From the NCBI RefSeq assembly GCF_002078875.1, contig NC_034421.1, positions 6,505,935 to 6,569,934 of the forward strand: 64,000 nucleotides of DNA, in the 5' to 3' direction. This DNA comes from Numida meleagris. Lineage: Eukaryota; Chordata; Aves; Galliformes; Numididae. Below are positions 24,838 to 61,817 of the stretch, in pieces. Position numbers and translations under genes: made by a program. Below the pieces are notes generated by a model that did no database searches, had not been told where the DNA came from, and saw nothing but the letters and a program-made list of their open reading frames with translations. The first letter of the stretch is position 1; the number at the start of each line of letters is the position of its first letter.

Positions 24838-24843
24838 TTATTT
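24838..24843 (-). terminator. NTHL1: Minus-strand AATAAA, possible distal NTHL1 signal
   Basis: TTTATT on the plus strand reads AATAAA on the minus strand. If used, it would give NTHL1 a 3' UTR of about 900 bases whose end would overlap the NHERF2 3' end. Confidence 0.4.
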
Positions 24844-25399
24844 GCTAATTCCTCACATGTTTGGTAGGGAACTTGAGGGTGGTATTACTGCCTTCTTTAG
24901 CACATTATAAACTTTGCTTCCTCCCTTGCCTGTTTAAAGTGTAGCTGAAATTGTCTCTTTGAAGCTCTGCAATGAAGTCAGCACTGCCCTTTCTTTGAAG
25001 AACAAAACACACGTGGTGGTGGTGGCCCTTCTGTCAGCTTCTGAGGTACGCACTAACCTGGATCTTGCAGCTACTGGAAACCCTGTTAGCATATTCAGAG
25101 AGTGAGAAGCTGGCTGGTTACCTGCTGCCATGCTGGGCCTTCCCCCAGACTCCTCTGCGAGCAGAACTCAAAGGTCACTTGTTCAGACTGTGGTTGCCTC
25201 TGACCCTGGCTCATGACATCTCCAGTTGGACCTTCCTGACCATGGTTATTGCTGCCAGGGCCAGGCAGGAGACAGCTGCCTGCTCTCAGCTGGCAGGGCT
25301 GGTTGCTGGGGGCTCAGGTGAGGCTATCGGTATTCTTCTTCCCCTGCCCTGTGTTACACAGATGCCAGCAAACCTCACAGGTAGAAAAAACCCACCACC
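24844..25399. other. Convergent intergenic gap or distal NTHL1 3' UTR
   Basis: No coding sequence was recognised between the NHERF2 and NTHL1 poly(A) signals. It is intergenic if NTHL1 uses the signal at 25400-25405, or 3' UTR if it uses the one at 24838-24843. Confidence 0.6.
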
Positions 25400-25405
25400 T
25401 TTATT
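25400..25405 (-). terminator. NTHL1: Minus-strand AATAAA, proximal NTHL1 poly(A) signal
   Basis: TTTATT on the plus strand, about 337 bases downstream of the NTHL1 stop codon. It is the first canonical signal after the stop and so the likeliest main 3' end. Confidence 0.6.
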
Positions 25406-25741
25406 CAACACGTATTTACAAGCAACAGCAGGTCTTGCATCTCTCCAGCTGTTCCTGACACTGCACAGCCTGCTGCTCTGCTGGGGCACACTCAAGCATT
25501 CACACGGGGGCTGGAGCTGGCAGCACTGACGCAGCAGGACTACTGTGCTTTGAAAGACCCTTTTTCCTCTTGAGAGCTCAGCCACTGACAGCAGCTTCCC
25601 CTCCCCAGAGATGCTGAGCTGGCTGCAGCAGTCTCCTGTTTCCCCTCAGTCACACAGTCAGCCCTCTGCAAAGCACAACATTCCTACCACTTGGCTCTGG
25701 GCTGAAGCGGCTCTGTTGCTCTACGAAGCCAGAGTGGTCTC

Positions 25742-25865
25742 TCAGCATCTCTTAGCAGCTGGGCAAATGTCTTGATTGAGGCATTCCTTGCAGCGAGGAT
25801 TCACAGGCAGGCAGGTCTGCTGGCCAAAGCCCACCAAAAGCCAGTTTATCTCCCTCCAGAGATCC
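25742..25865 (-). CDS. NTHL1: NTHL1 exon 6: [4Fe-4S] cluster loop and stop
   Basis: One base completes the Arg codon, then 40 codons and TGA (25742-25744). [18 protein letters not shown] leads into four cysteines spaced CX6CX2CX5C, the endonuclease III iron-sulfur motif, ending PAAKRC. Confidence 0.95.
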
Positions 25866-28800
25866 CTACAGTGAGAGGAGTGTGTGAGCTTTCCAACACA
25901 GTTGCTTAGAGGGGTTAAGCAGCCCATACTTTTACACTGATACCTTTTGCCTACTGCTTGTTCCTCTTGGCTTCCCAAGCCACCTGGAGGCTAAGAACAA
26001 CCCTTCTAGCCCCTCTTGATCCCTCTGAAGTGTGGAGGATGCGGAAGGACAGTCACACAAAGCACGTGTGGTCATTTCCTTGTGCTAAGGCAGGTGTCAG
26101 ATGCTGAGATGTGACATTAGAATGCTCCACTTGTCAGTTGGTACTTGATACCGAAGATTAAGCATCACTGAAGGATCAGTGATCACAACCATGGCCTGCT
26201 ACTGCTATGGCCATCAGGTTCAGCAAAGTCCCACATAGAAAAGCACCTGGCTTGCATTATAATAAGTTCATCTAGGAAAGAGAGTGTGGTATCAAGGCCT
26301 CCAGTTACCTTCCTGAACTAGTGCTGACTGACACATCTGATAGCAAAGAAACCACTCAGTAGTTGAGATGCTGCTGAAACACCCTGAGAGCAGAGAGACA
26401 TCTGCAGACAAGTCCATCCATAAAAAGGAGACCCACCCTGCAGGCACTGTAAACACGATAGGATTGTGTGCAGATGTGGCTCCTCCAACTAGCACAAGGT
26501 GCAAGGAGGCTGGGGGCTCACACCTCACCTGGGCAGCCAGTCCTCCAGTGCTACCCGAGTTTCCTCAGGGTATCTGGTCTCCTTCTTCACCCACTTCAGC
26601 CTGTTTGTGATCCTGTGCACGTGGGTGTCCACAGCTAGGAAGGGAGAGCCCAGAGTTTAGGTGGGAGACAAACATGCCTGAATGGAAAGAGCACACCCAG
26701 GGCTGCGTGTCACAGCAAACCAGGTACAATGCCCTGCAATGGGCTTCCTTTGCAGCCTTGCAGGAACAGGACAGGTGAAACAGAAGGGGAGGCTCACCCA
26801 CAGAACAAACATGTTGCTTTCCTCCTAAGCTCAGAGCCAAGAGCAAACAGGGTGGCTATCTCATATCAAGCAGCTAGCAACACACTGACACAATCTCACG
26901 CAGCCTTTCTACAAAGGTTTCCGCACTCTGATCTAGCAGGCACAGGGCAGCCTGTCCTAGGTTCTCTTCCTCCGGGTGTTTCAGCTGCTGTTATGCAAGT
27001 TGCAATCTCTGCCCCTCAGTTTACCCAGATGGAAAACACATTTCATAATACCTACTAACACAAGAGGGTTTGTGAGGTTTAAACAAATGTTTATAAAGTG
27101 CTTTGAGCTAAAAAGCTCAGAATGCAAAGTATATTATTGTTAGATCAGCAGCGATAAACCTGTCTCTGTAGCTAATTGGGCAAAACCCAGGAAATTGCTG
27201 TAAACAGGAAGACTAAGCCTTGCCTCCTAAATCAAAACTGAACACGCAATTATTTGGAAAACAGTTGGCTAGTTTGGCTCCCACTGGACTTCCCTCCCCC
27301 ACAGCAGGGAGAGAACAACGGACCCTGAACACTGTTGAGCTCTTGCACAAGAGCCACATTTTGCACAGCTGACAGTCACCAGTGGGGCTGCAGGGGTCAG
27401 CTGCTGCCCGCAACTGACCTTGGGTTGTGGCAGTCATTCATCAGGTGGCACCACTACTGGCTTTCCCAGGGCCCTCCATTGAGCAGATAATACACTTGGA
27501 ATATTAATCCGTCCCCAGGGTCCTGGGGTTGTGCTGATCTTCCAGCCCCATCTGCTGGCTGTGCAGGGCAGCCCTTTCTTTCGACAGCACATCATGAACC
27601 GCTGATTTCAAGCAACTGGCACTGGAGACTAAGCCACACTTCTACCCTCTCAACAGCTTGCAGAACCAACCTACCAAACGTCAGGCCACCCTAAAATTAT
27701 CTGTAAATCACAGAATTATCCCCAACTCTCTTTCACTTGACACCAATGAGATTTCAAAGTTTAATTTTACTAGCACATCTTTTTGGATGCCTACCCAATT
27801 AAGCAGCATTTGCTCTGCTTATCAGCATCTGAGTGGAGGAAGTGACTGCACTTGGGGATTTTTGCTTCAAATTTTGGGCAAAACAGTAAACGGGTCCATG
27901 CTTAAATCCTAGCAATACATCCACTCTGAGTGGTTGAGGGTTGCACCCTGCACCCACCCAAGCACAACATACACTCTGCATATGATTAAAGTGATGCTAT
28001 TAGGCTCCTTGGGGCAGGCAGTTTGCAATAAGCCCTCTGCCCAGGGATACATCATGTAGGATTTGGGAAGAGAGAAATGTGGAAAACAAAGTTCAACCTA
28101 CCTATCCCAGACACGCTGTTCCAGGCAATGTTCATGGCCAAATGGGCCATTTTGGGCCCAACTCCTGGCAGCTTCACTAGCTCCTCCACAGTGCTTGGTA
28201 TGTCACCACCGTATTTCTGCTTCAGGATGGCTGTCGTCTGCTTTATGTACTTCACCTTGTTCTGGAAAACCAAAGGGAAAAGCAGAAAAGACAAGCTGCT
28301 CTCCAATACAGGGGAAATAAACAAACAGAAAAAAAAACATTCCTCAGCGTGGGTTATGAGTGAGGCCATGGACTGGAGTTTGCAGAGAGGTGACAGAGGT
28401 CTTGGATTTCTCCCTGAAAGCAAAATGCTGAAAGCTGATTAGCTCTAACCTCCTCTGCACTCTGCAGGCACTGCAGCAAACAATCTTGCTGTGAATACAA
28501 GTCACTAAAACCAGCATAAAAATACAGCCTTTAACTTGACTCCAGGGAAGAGATCACCACAGGGCATGGAATAAATGCTGAACACGGGCTGGAGGGAAGC
28601 CTCAGGTGCAAGGCTGATTCACACCCACCTTCTGCCTTCAGCACTTGCTTTCTGCACAGGTACTGGCTGTGAGATGCAGCCTGCAAAGGCCAAGCCACCC
28701 ACCTTGTGTCCCTCTCCTGGGCTTCTGAGCAGTCCCAGACACGAGACTCCACATGGGAACAGAGGAAGGTGGAGGAGGCTAATGCACACAAATGTTGATC

Positions 28801-30596
28801 CTGCACTCACCCTCCAGAATCCTACAGGATAAATGATTTGCCCGAGTGTCGCGTCATCCATCTGCAAAATGCTGTCAACTGTGAGGCCACGCTGCCTCAG
28901 GCGCAGCATGGCAGCTGACGTCACTTGGTCCTTGGTCTGGCTGGAGAGCATCAGTGACAGCAGAACTTGGTAGCGCATAACCTGGGGGAAAGGGGACACC
29001 AAATGGCTCTGAGAAGATTCTTCTGGTGCTAGATTCTCCCACCCAGCACAACACTGCTGAGCCAGTCTGTGTGTTCCCTCTGTGTCCCCATGACCAGTGC
29101 ACAGAGAGAACAGCCACACACCACATCCCCACCTTGCTTTTTTTTTTTTTTTTGTACTGATGCAAATGCTCCCCTCGGTGGGAGGTGTCATCTGGGGCTT
29201 CTGGTTGCATTTCCAGGCTGAGGGAGCACACTGCCACCCCAGCAGGCCTCTGCCTTTCAAACAGCATCACTTTAAAGGAGGGCTGCAAGAAGGAAGGAAG
29301 CTAACCTGCACTTCTGTGCTGAAGAGTATAACAGCAGGTTGGAATGTTTTTCTCAGCTCTCTCACTTTCTCCCTGAGCTGTTTTTCCTCTGTGTTACAGA
29401 GCCACCTTGGTGAGTATCCTCCCTGGACTCCTGCAGATTTTTAAAGAAAGAAGGGACATGCCTTCATACCCTGCCAGCCAGTCCTGAAAGTACAGCCCTA
29501 ATACATTGTTGGGGTTTCCACTCCTAGTCTAAAGTCATCTCATTTTTGCCTCAGCTCCTGTTCTTGGTTCAAGCTGGTAACTCTCCAGTTTAAGCAGAGG
29601 ACAAGTGCATTGCACAGCTGTGTTTGCAAGTGGGAATGGGCTGGATGGGAGCAGAGAACCCAGAGCCACGTCACGAGGACTGTCTGAAGACACTGAGCTG
29701 GGCACAGGACAGAGAGCAGCTGGCTCTTCTCTGCCCACAGGATAAGTCAGCTCCCTCCTATGTGTACCTGTGCCATAACCTCCTGCAGGACTGATCCCTG
29801 CCTGGACGCTAGATGTGCTCTGTATTTATTTTGCTGTTATGGAGATACCCTAAATGGTAATACTCAGCCTGGAGGTGCTCCCGAGGTGCCGTTACCTGCG
29901 GTGGTGCGCTGGTGTCATAGCATTTATCCACTCCCATCTCATCCACAGGAGCATCTCGGTGCCTCCTCATCTCCCGGATGCGCTCCAGCTGCTGCCGCCA
30001 GTTCTCTGGCTCCCATTTGGGGCCGGGGGATTCAGGCCTGGGTTCGGCTTCGTAGGCAATGGGGACCCTCCTCGTCCTCCTGCTGTACCTCGGGGCTGCA
30101 CTGGGGACCTGGCTCCCTGCAGGAGGGGGATGTTCATGCCTGAAGCCAACACTTGCTGTCAGATTCCATCACCTGCCCTGCACCAGGCGCTCCAAGAAAA
30201 GACAAAGACACCTTCCCCATCATCTCAAACCAGCAGCACTTCTTGTGCAGGTACCAGCCGGATCTGGGAGCACCATAACAGAGCAAAGAAGGCCCTCACA
30301 GAGGGGTAACAGTCTCCACAAACAGATAGAAACCCTCTAGAACCCATTCCTCTCAGCAACCCAAGCCTCGGTCACTACTTTGAAGACCGCCCAGACTCCG
30401 CCCCCTTCCACATCGGTCCCAGGTTCAAGTTCAGGTTCAAGGTTCGGGCCCGGGCCTGGGCCTGCGCCTGGGCCTGCGCCTGCGCCTAACCCTAAGCCTA
30501 AGCCTAAGCCTAACCCTAACCCCGCCCCGTACCTGCGGTCGCAACTCCAAGCCGCCGAGCCGCCCTCCCACCGCCCCGAGTCACAGCCGCACACAT
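25742..30596 (-). CDS. NTHL1: NTHL1, endonuclease III-like DNA glycosylase/AP lyase
   Basis: NTHL1 removes oxidised pyrimidines such as thymine glycol and nicks the abasic site, starting base-excision repair in nucleus and mitochondria. Six minus-strand exons, 30533-30596, 29896-30116, 28811-28981, 28102-28261, 26529-26634 and 25742-25865, join in frame to 281 codons plus TGA (human about 304-312). The start ATG at 30594-30596 is the only one that joins in frame with exon 2. An Arg-rich, acid-free N-terminus (RRTRR) suits mitochondrial or nuclear import. The helix-hairpin-helix [10 protein letters not shown] carries the Schiff-base lysine, VDTHVHRI carries the catalytic aspartate, and CX6CX2CX5C near the end binds the [4Fe-4S] cluster. 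All key residues are intact. It is head-to-head with TSC2, as in mammals. Confidence 0.96.
25866..26528 (-). other. NTHL1: NTHL1 intron 5
   Basis: 663 bases bounded by GTGAGG (donor at 26528 downward) and CTGTAG (acceptor at 25866). Nothing else was recognised. Confidence 0.8.
26529..26634 (-). CDS. NTHL1: NTHL1 exon 5: catalytic aspartate segment
   Basis: 106 bases, phase 1 in and 0+2 out. [18 protein letters not shown] includes the Asp of VDTH, which in the family activates the lysine nucleophile. It is followed by [15 protein letters not shown]. Confidence 0.95.
26635..28101 (-). other. NTHL1: NTHL1 intron 4
   Basis: 1467 bases with donor GTAGGT and an acceptor ending CTAG. No coding sequence, repeat family or RNA gene was recognised in it. 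Confidence 0.75.
28102..28261 (-). CDS. NTHL1: NTHL1 exon 4: helix-hairpin-helix with catalytic lysine
   Basis: 53 codons plus one base. [20 protein letters not shown] is followed by [20 protein letters not shown]. The lysine in GVGPK is the Schiff-base nucleophile of this glycosylase family. The acceptor ends TTCCAG and the donor is GTAGGT. Confidence 0.95.
28262..28810 (-). other. NTHL1: NTHL1 intron 3
   Basis: 549 bases with donor GTGAGT. No feature was recognised beyond the splice signals. Confidence 0.75.
28811..28981 (-). CDS. NTHL1: NTHL1 exon 3: glycosylase core
   Basis: 57 codons in phase 0. [18 protein letters not shown], with [12 protein letters not shown] and IIYPVGFWR, is the N-terminal part of the HhH-GPD fold and nearly identical to mammalian NTHL1. 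Confidence 0.96.
28982..29895 (-). other. NTHL1: NTHL1 intron 2
   Basis: 914 bases. It contains a plus-strand run of 17 T (29137-29153), an A-run on the sense strand. The rest is unremarkable. Confidence 0.75.
29896..30116 (-). CDS. NTHL1: NTHL1 exon 2: basic linker and start of the catalytic region
   Basis: Two bases finish the split Gly codon, then 73 codons. The frame reads a basic segment ([10 protein letters not shown]), [10 protein letters not shown], then [19 protein letters not shown] and [14 protein letters not shown], matching the mammalian WEPQDWQQQL...DAPVDHLG block. The acceptor is CCTCCTGCAG. Confidence 0.92.
30117..30532 (-). other. NTHL1: NTHL1 intron 1
   Basis: 416 bases with donor GTACGG. 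It contains a register-perfect hexamer array with telomere-like units (30455-30520) beginning 13 bases inside the donor, plus a GGTTCA-rich stretch near 30420-30445. Confidence 0.85.
30455..30520. repeat. Telomere-like hexamer array
   Basis: Eleven consecutive hexamers in perfect register. Five GC-rich units (CCTGGG or CCTGCG) are followed by CCTAAC, three CCTAAG and two CCTAAC, then CCC. CCTAAC is the telomere repeat CCCTAA in another phase, so three of the eleven are exact telomeric units and three differ at one base. Confidence 0.9.
30533..30596 (-). CDS. NTHL1: NTHL1 exon 1: start codon and presequence
   Basis: 21 codons plus one base from the ATG at 30594-30596, in the context GCCATGT (G at -3). 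[21 protein letters not shown] has several arginines and no acidic residue, as expected for a mitochondrial presequence. An overlapping GTG-started frame in the same stretch does not join exon 2. Confidence 0.85.
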
Positions 30597-30611
30597 GGCG
30601 GCAGACCCGGT

Positions 30612-30619
30612 ACTTCCGG
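30612..30619 (-). promoter_or_regulatory. ETS-family site CCGGAAGT
   Basis: ACTTCCGG on the plus strand is an exact CCGGAAGT (GABPA/ELK type) on the NTHL1 sense strand. It sits immediately beside the ZNF143-type element. Confidence 0.55.
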
Positions 30620-30645
30620 GACTACCAGTCCCAGAATGCCCTGCG
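30619..30645 (+). promoter_or_regulatory. ZNF143/THAP11-type (SBS) element
   Basis: The core ACTACCAGTCCCAGAATGC (30621-30639), with GG before and CCTGCG after, closely matches the long remembered promoter consensus ACTACAATTCCCAGAATGC. Differences fall only in the central three bases. Such elements are common in bidirectional housekeeping promoters. Confidence 0.65.
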
Positions 30646-30657
30646 ACGCGGAAGGCA

Positions 30658-30665
30658 CCGGAAGT
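30658..30665 (+). promoter_or_regulatory. ETS-family site CCGGAAGT
   Basis: Exact CCGGAAGT on the TSC2 sense strand, in mirror orientation to the site at 30612-30619. Confidence 0.55.
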
Positions 30666-30689
30666 GATGGGAGGGACTTCCTCCGGAGG

Positions 30690-30744
30690 CGGGGCCAGCG
30701 CGGCGCGGAGAGGGGCCGGGGCGGCGGGGCTGGGCCTGCGGCGG
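30690..30744 (+). other. TSC2: TSC2 noncoding exon 1 (5' limit uncertain)
   Basis: A GC-rich stretch ends in a consensus donor (GGCGG|GTGAGC, GT at 30745-30746) and is followed by a 776-base intron to the ATG-bearing exon. Human TSC2 likewise starts with a noncoding exon. The transcription start is not visible, so the left edge is a guess. Confidence 0.5.
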
Positions 30745-31520
30745 GTGAGCGGCCCCGGGCACGGGGCTGCGGCCTATGGCTGCCGTGGGCCTCCGGGGTG
30801 CTGGGAAGCGGTTGCGGCGCGGCGCGCTTGGGGCCTGGGTGGCTGTGGGGCTGCTCTGGGGCCCGTGCTATGTCTCCGGGACGCAGCGATGGGTGTGCTG
30901 GCGTGAGGGGCGGGGTGTTGGGGTGACCCTTGGAGGGGAGGACGCCCCGCCGTCCTGAAGCGTAGTGTTTATGTTACAGTGCTGTGTGCTTGTCATGGAA
31001 TCGTGGAATATCACCGGTTGAACGGGACCCACACATTGCTTTTGGGTCGGGAGTAATGGAATCCCAGAATGGTCGCGTTTCAAGGGCCCCGAGAGCCCCC
31101 CCCAGCCCCCACATCTGCCGCGGGCTGGGTGTCCCCACCGGATCAGACCAGGCCCCGTGCAGCCTGGCCTTGAGCACCTCCAGGGATGGGGCACCCGTAG
31201 GCAAGGAGAGCGAGGGCTTTGGCTCGTACCCCCCTCAAAGTGTGTATGTCCATGCTTCAGAGATCAGTTCAGTGGTGTTAAAATGGAGATTGCCATGTGC
31301 AGGCTGTGGTGGTATTGGTCACTCCCAGCAAATGGTTACCTTGTGCTGTCAGCCCTGGGCAGCTCAGTGTTGTCCTCGGCACTGGGCTTCTCTTCTCTGT
31401 AAACAGCTTGAAACAACAGAGCTGTTTGTAAATGCTGCATTGTGAAGGCTGTTAGTGGTGGTTTCATGCTTAAAGATTCTGCCTGGGCCTCCCTGAACAG
31501 TCGCTGCTCTGTGTTTGCAG
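30745..31520 (+). other. TSC2: TSC2 intron 1
   Basis: 776 bases, CpG-rich at the left end. It contains a minus-strand CR1 copy (about 30994-31205) only about 250 bases from the promoter. The acceptor ends GTTTGCAG. Confidence 0.7.
30994..31205 (-). mobile_element. CR1 LINE fragment, diverged
   Basis: Two CR1-like starts (CATGGAATCGTGGAATATCA and ATGGAATCCCAGAATGGTCG) are followed by CAGCCTGGCCTTGAGCACCT and CCAGGGATGGGGCACC, all in reverse-complement orientation. This could be one copy with an internal insertion or two nested truncated copies. Confidence 0.75.
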
Positions 31521-31547
31521 GGGCTTGGCGCTGCTTTCTTGTCAGCA

Positions 31548-59871
<28,324 letters not shown>

Positions 59872-61260
59872 GTCCCCGTGGGTTGGTGTGTCTGTCCTGG
59901 GACGGACGAGGCAGTGAATGTGTTGTACCCGCGTGCTGACTCCGTGCAGCTGCATGGACATAGAGGAGAAGGGTTTGGCAAACGCAGCGTGGCTGTGCTG
60001 CTTGCATGTGGACTCAGCATTGAACCTTACTTACCAGGAGGATTGAATGTGTTTTGCTGTCTCAGCCTGCCACTGCTGTCTGATGAAGACACTCTGTATC
60101 CCCAGCAGATGCTCCAAGAGAGGACCAACTCCACATGCTTTGTTTTTATTTGGTTTGAGCTACTCCAAAGCTTCCATCTCTGATGGGAACTTTCTTGCAG
60201 AACCTTCTTTTGGGCCCTTCAACACCAGTGTCTGGTGGGGGCAGATGAAGTTTGATACTCTGCACTTCATCACATAGGTGGAAGGTGCAAGAGTTGGGGA
60301 AATTTTGGCACCTTTATTGGGAGTTAAAAATGAAGTACTGAAGCTCCAGCCGTTGTTTCTAAGCAACCCAGAATCTTTGCTCCTCTCCAGGCCTCGGTGC
60401 CTCGCGGCACTTGAACTCTACAGACTGTGAGGCTTCCTCTGCTGCCAGCTCTGGTAAGGGTTAATCCGGGTTCCCAAGTGATCTGCAAGATGTACTGCTT
60501 AAATTCCCAAGGCTGATGTCTCCATCTTGAGTCAGTGAACCCTTTTTGCTGCCAGGAGTAACGCAAAGCAGGGAGGTGGGAGCCACTCAGCGGAGCAGCA
60601 GAGTGGCAAAGAGCTGAGACACAAACCACTGCTGCTGAACTGCTGGGACCCACTGGGGCTGACTGCGAGGACTTAGAGGCCAGATGTGGTTTCTAGATTC
60701 ATCTGCAGGATTTCTACCAAATAATGCAGCAATGCTGAGGGTGACTGGTCCCTCCCTGTGCATCTAGGAAAACCCTTTTCAAAAGACTGTTGGCGATGCC
60801 TCCAGGACAAGTCTCTGAAGGAGTTTTGCCCATTGCACTAACACGTGAGGACAGTATCTCCTCCTGGGACCTCGGCTGTTGTAGTTAACCAGTGGTCCTC
60901 TCAGTGCAAGTGTGGACAGGTGGAATGAGATTATGTAGCCCATCTCGTGCTGAGATGGTCATCAGACACTACACTACCAAACTGGAAGACACCGTGTAAG
61001 CTGGACTATACTGTGAGTACTTTATCTCCTGCTTCATGAGTAAATGGGAAGCGTGGCTTTTTGATAACAGTAACTGTAGAGCCCTTGCAGTGGAGCTAAA
61101 TGCAGTGCAGTCAGCACACAGAGCTGCAAAGCGACTGCAATGGGAGCAGAAGCGCCGCTCCGAACTGATGCAGGGCTGTTTGGGAACTCTAAGTGTATGT
61201 CGTGTTTTGAGTGTTTATACGTAAGTCCTAAAGGAAATAAAAGTATTTGTATGGTCAGTG
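59872..61260 (+). other. TSC2: TSC2 3' UTR
   Basis: No canonical AATAAA occurs between the stop codon and 61236, so the tail is read as about 1.4 kb; from memory the human tail is only about 0.1 kb. No other gene is recognisable inside. A noncanonical earlier poly(A) site cannot be excluded. Confidence 0.6.
61236..61241 (+). terminator. TSC2: Poly(A) signal AATAAA, TSC2
   Basis: First canonical hexamer after the TSC2 stop (GGAAATAAAAG), followed by a TG-rich stretch (TATTTGTATGGTCAGTGG) suited to a downstream element. Confidence 0.65.
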
Positions 61261-61574
61261 GCTTTTTGCTGGCCTGGGAAGTCTCAAATAATAACGTTGC
61301 AGGCACTTTGCCTTTGTGCTGGCTGCAGACCCTTCACTAACGAGCTGTTGTAGTTAATTACAGACCAAAGCTTTCCTCGTAGGCCGGCTGATGGGAGCGT
61401 CTCGTACTGTGCAGGAGATGGCAGCTAAAATTCTGGTCACAGCCAAGAGGAACGAGGCTGGGTTGGTGGGGATGGGCTCTGGTGAGCGCAGTGGTGCCCC
61501 CGGGCCTTTCCTGAGCTCTTCCCCCTAGTGCTGCGTGGCTCACCATGGGGCTGAGGGAGCAACAAAAGCAACGG
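61261..61574. other. Convergent intergenic gap after TSC2
   Basis: About 310 bases between the TSC2 poly(A) signal and the minus-strand poly(A) signals. No feature was recognised. Confidence 0.5.
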
Positions 61575-61595
61575 AGCCAGGCTGTAGCAGTCAGC

Positions 61596-61601
61596 TTTTA
61601 T
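61596..61601 (-). terminator. Minus-strand AATAAA, end of the unnamed minus gene
   Basis: TTTATT in AGCTTTTATTTGACC on the plus strand. It is the last canonical signal reached when reading leftwards from 64000. Confidence 0.5.
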
Positions 61602-61804
61602 TTGACCTTGTCGTTTTTTTTTTTTTAAGAAACATCCCCACAGTTACAAAATAGGGTATTTTTTTGCTTGCGGTAAATGCTGACCAGATGGTAACAATTG
61701 GCATATTGGTCACAATCGTCTGTTTTTAAAAACAAGCATTTATACAGAGGTCCCTCCCTCTCCCTTTTAAACTAGTGGATAGTTTTGTTTTTGTGATTTT
61801 TTTT

Positions 61805-61817
61805 TTTATTTTTTATT
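61805..61817 (-). terminator. Minus-strand AATAAA pair
   Basis: Two TTTATT words in a T-rich plus-strand tract give two AATAAA signals on the minus strand. They could serve as an alternative upstream poly(A) site. Confidence 0.4.

Larger units (their letters stand above)
30597..30744. promoter_or_regulatory. Bidirectional NTHL1/TSC2 promoter
   Basis: Only 148 bases lie between the NTHL1 start codon and the TSC2 exon 1 donor, so both transcription starts must fall here or overlap. The stretch is CpG-rich and TATA-less, with a ZNF143-type element, two CCGGAAGT ETS sites in opposite orientations, a further AGGAAGT core (minus strand, 30676-30682) and a GGCGGGGCC GC-box-like word. The human pair is also head-to-head. 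Confidence 0.75.

Noticed and set aside
30337..30594. Minus frame rich in GLGLGLG and plus frame rich in PKPKPNPNP over the same stretch
   Set aside because: Both are translations of the hexamer array in NTHL1 intron 1. The real NTHL1 frame splices out at 30533, and the frame shown needs a GTG start.
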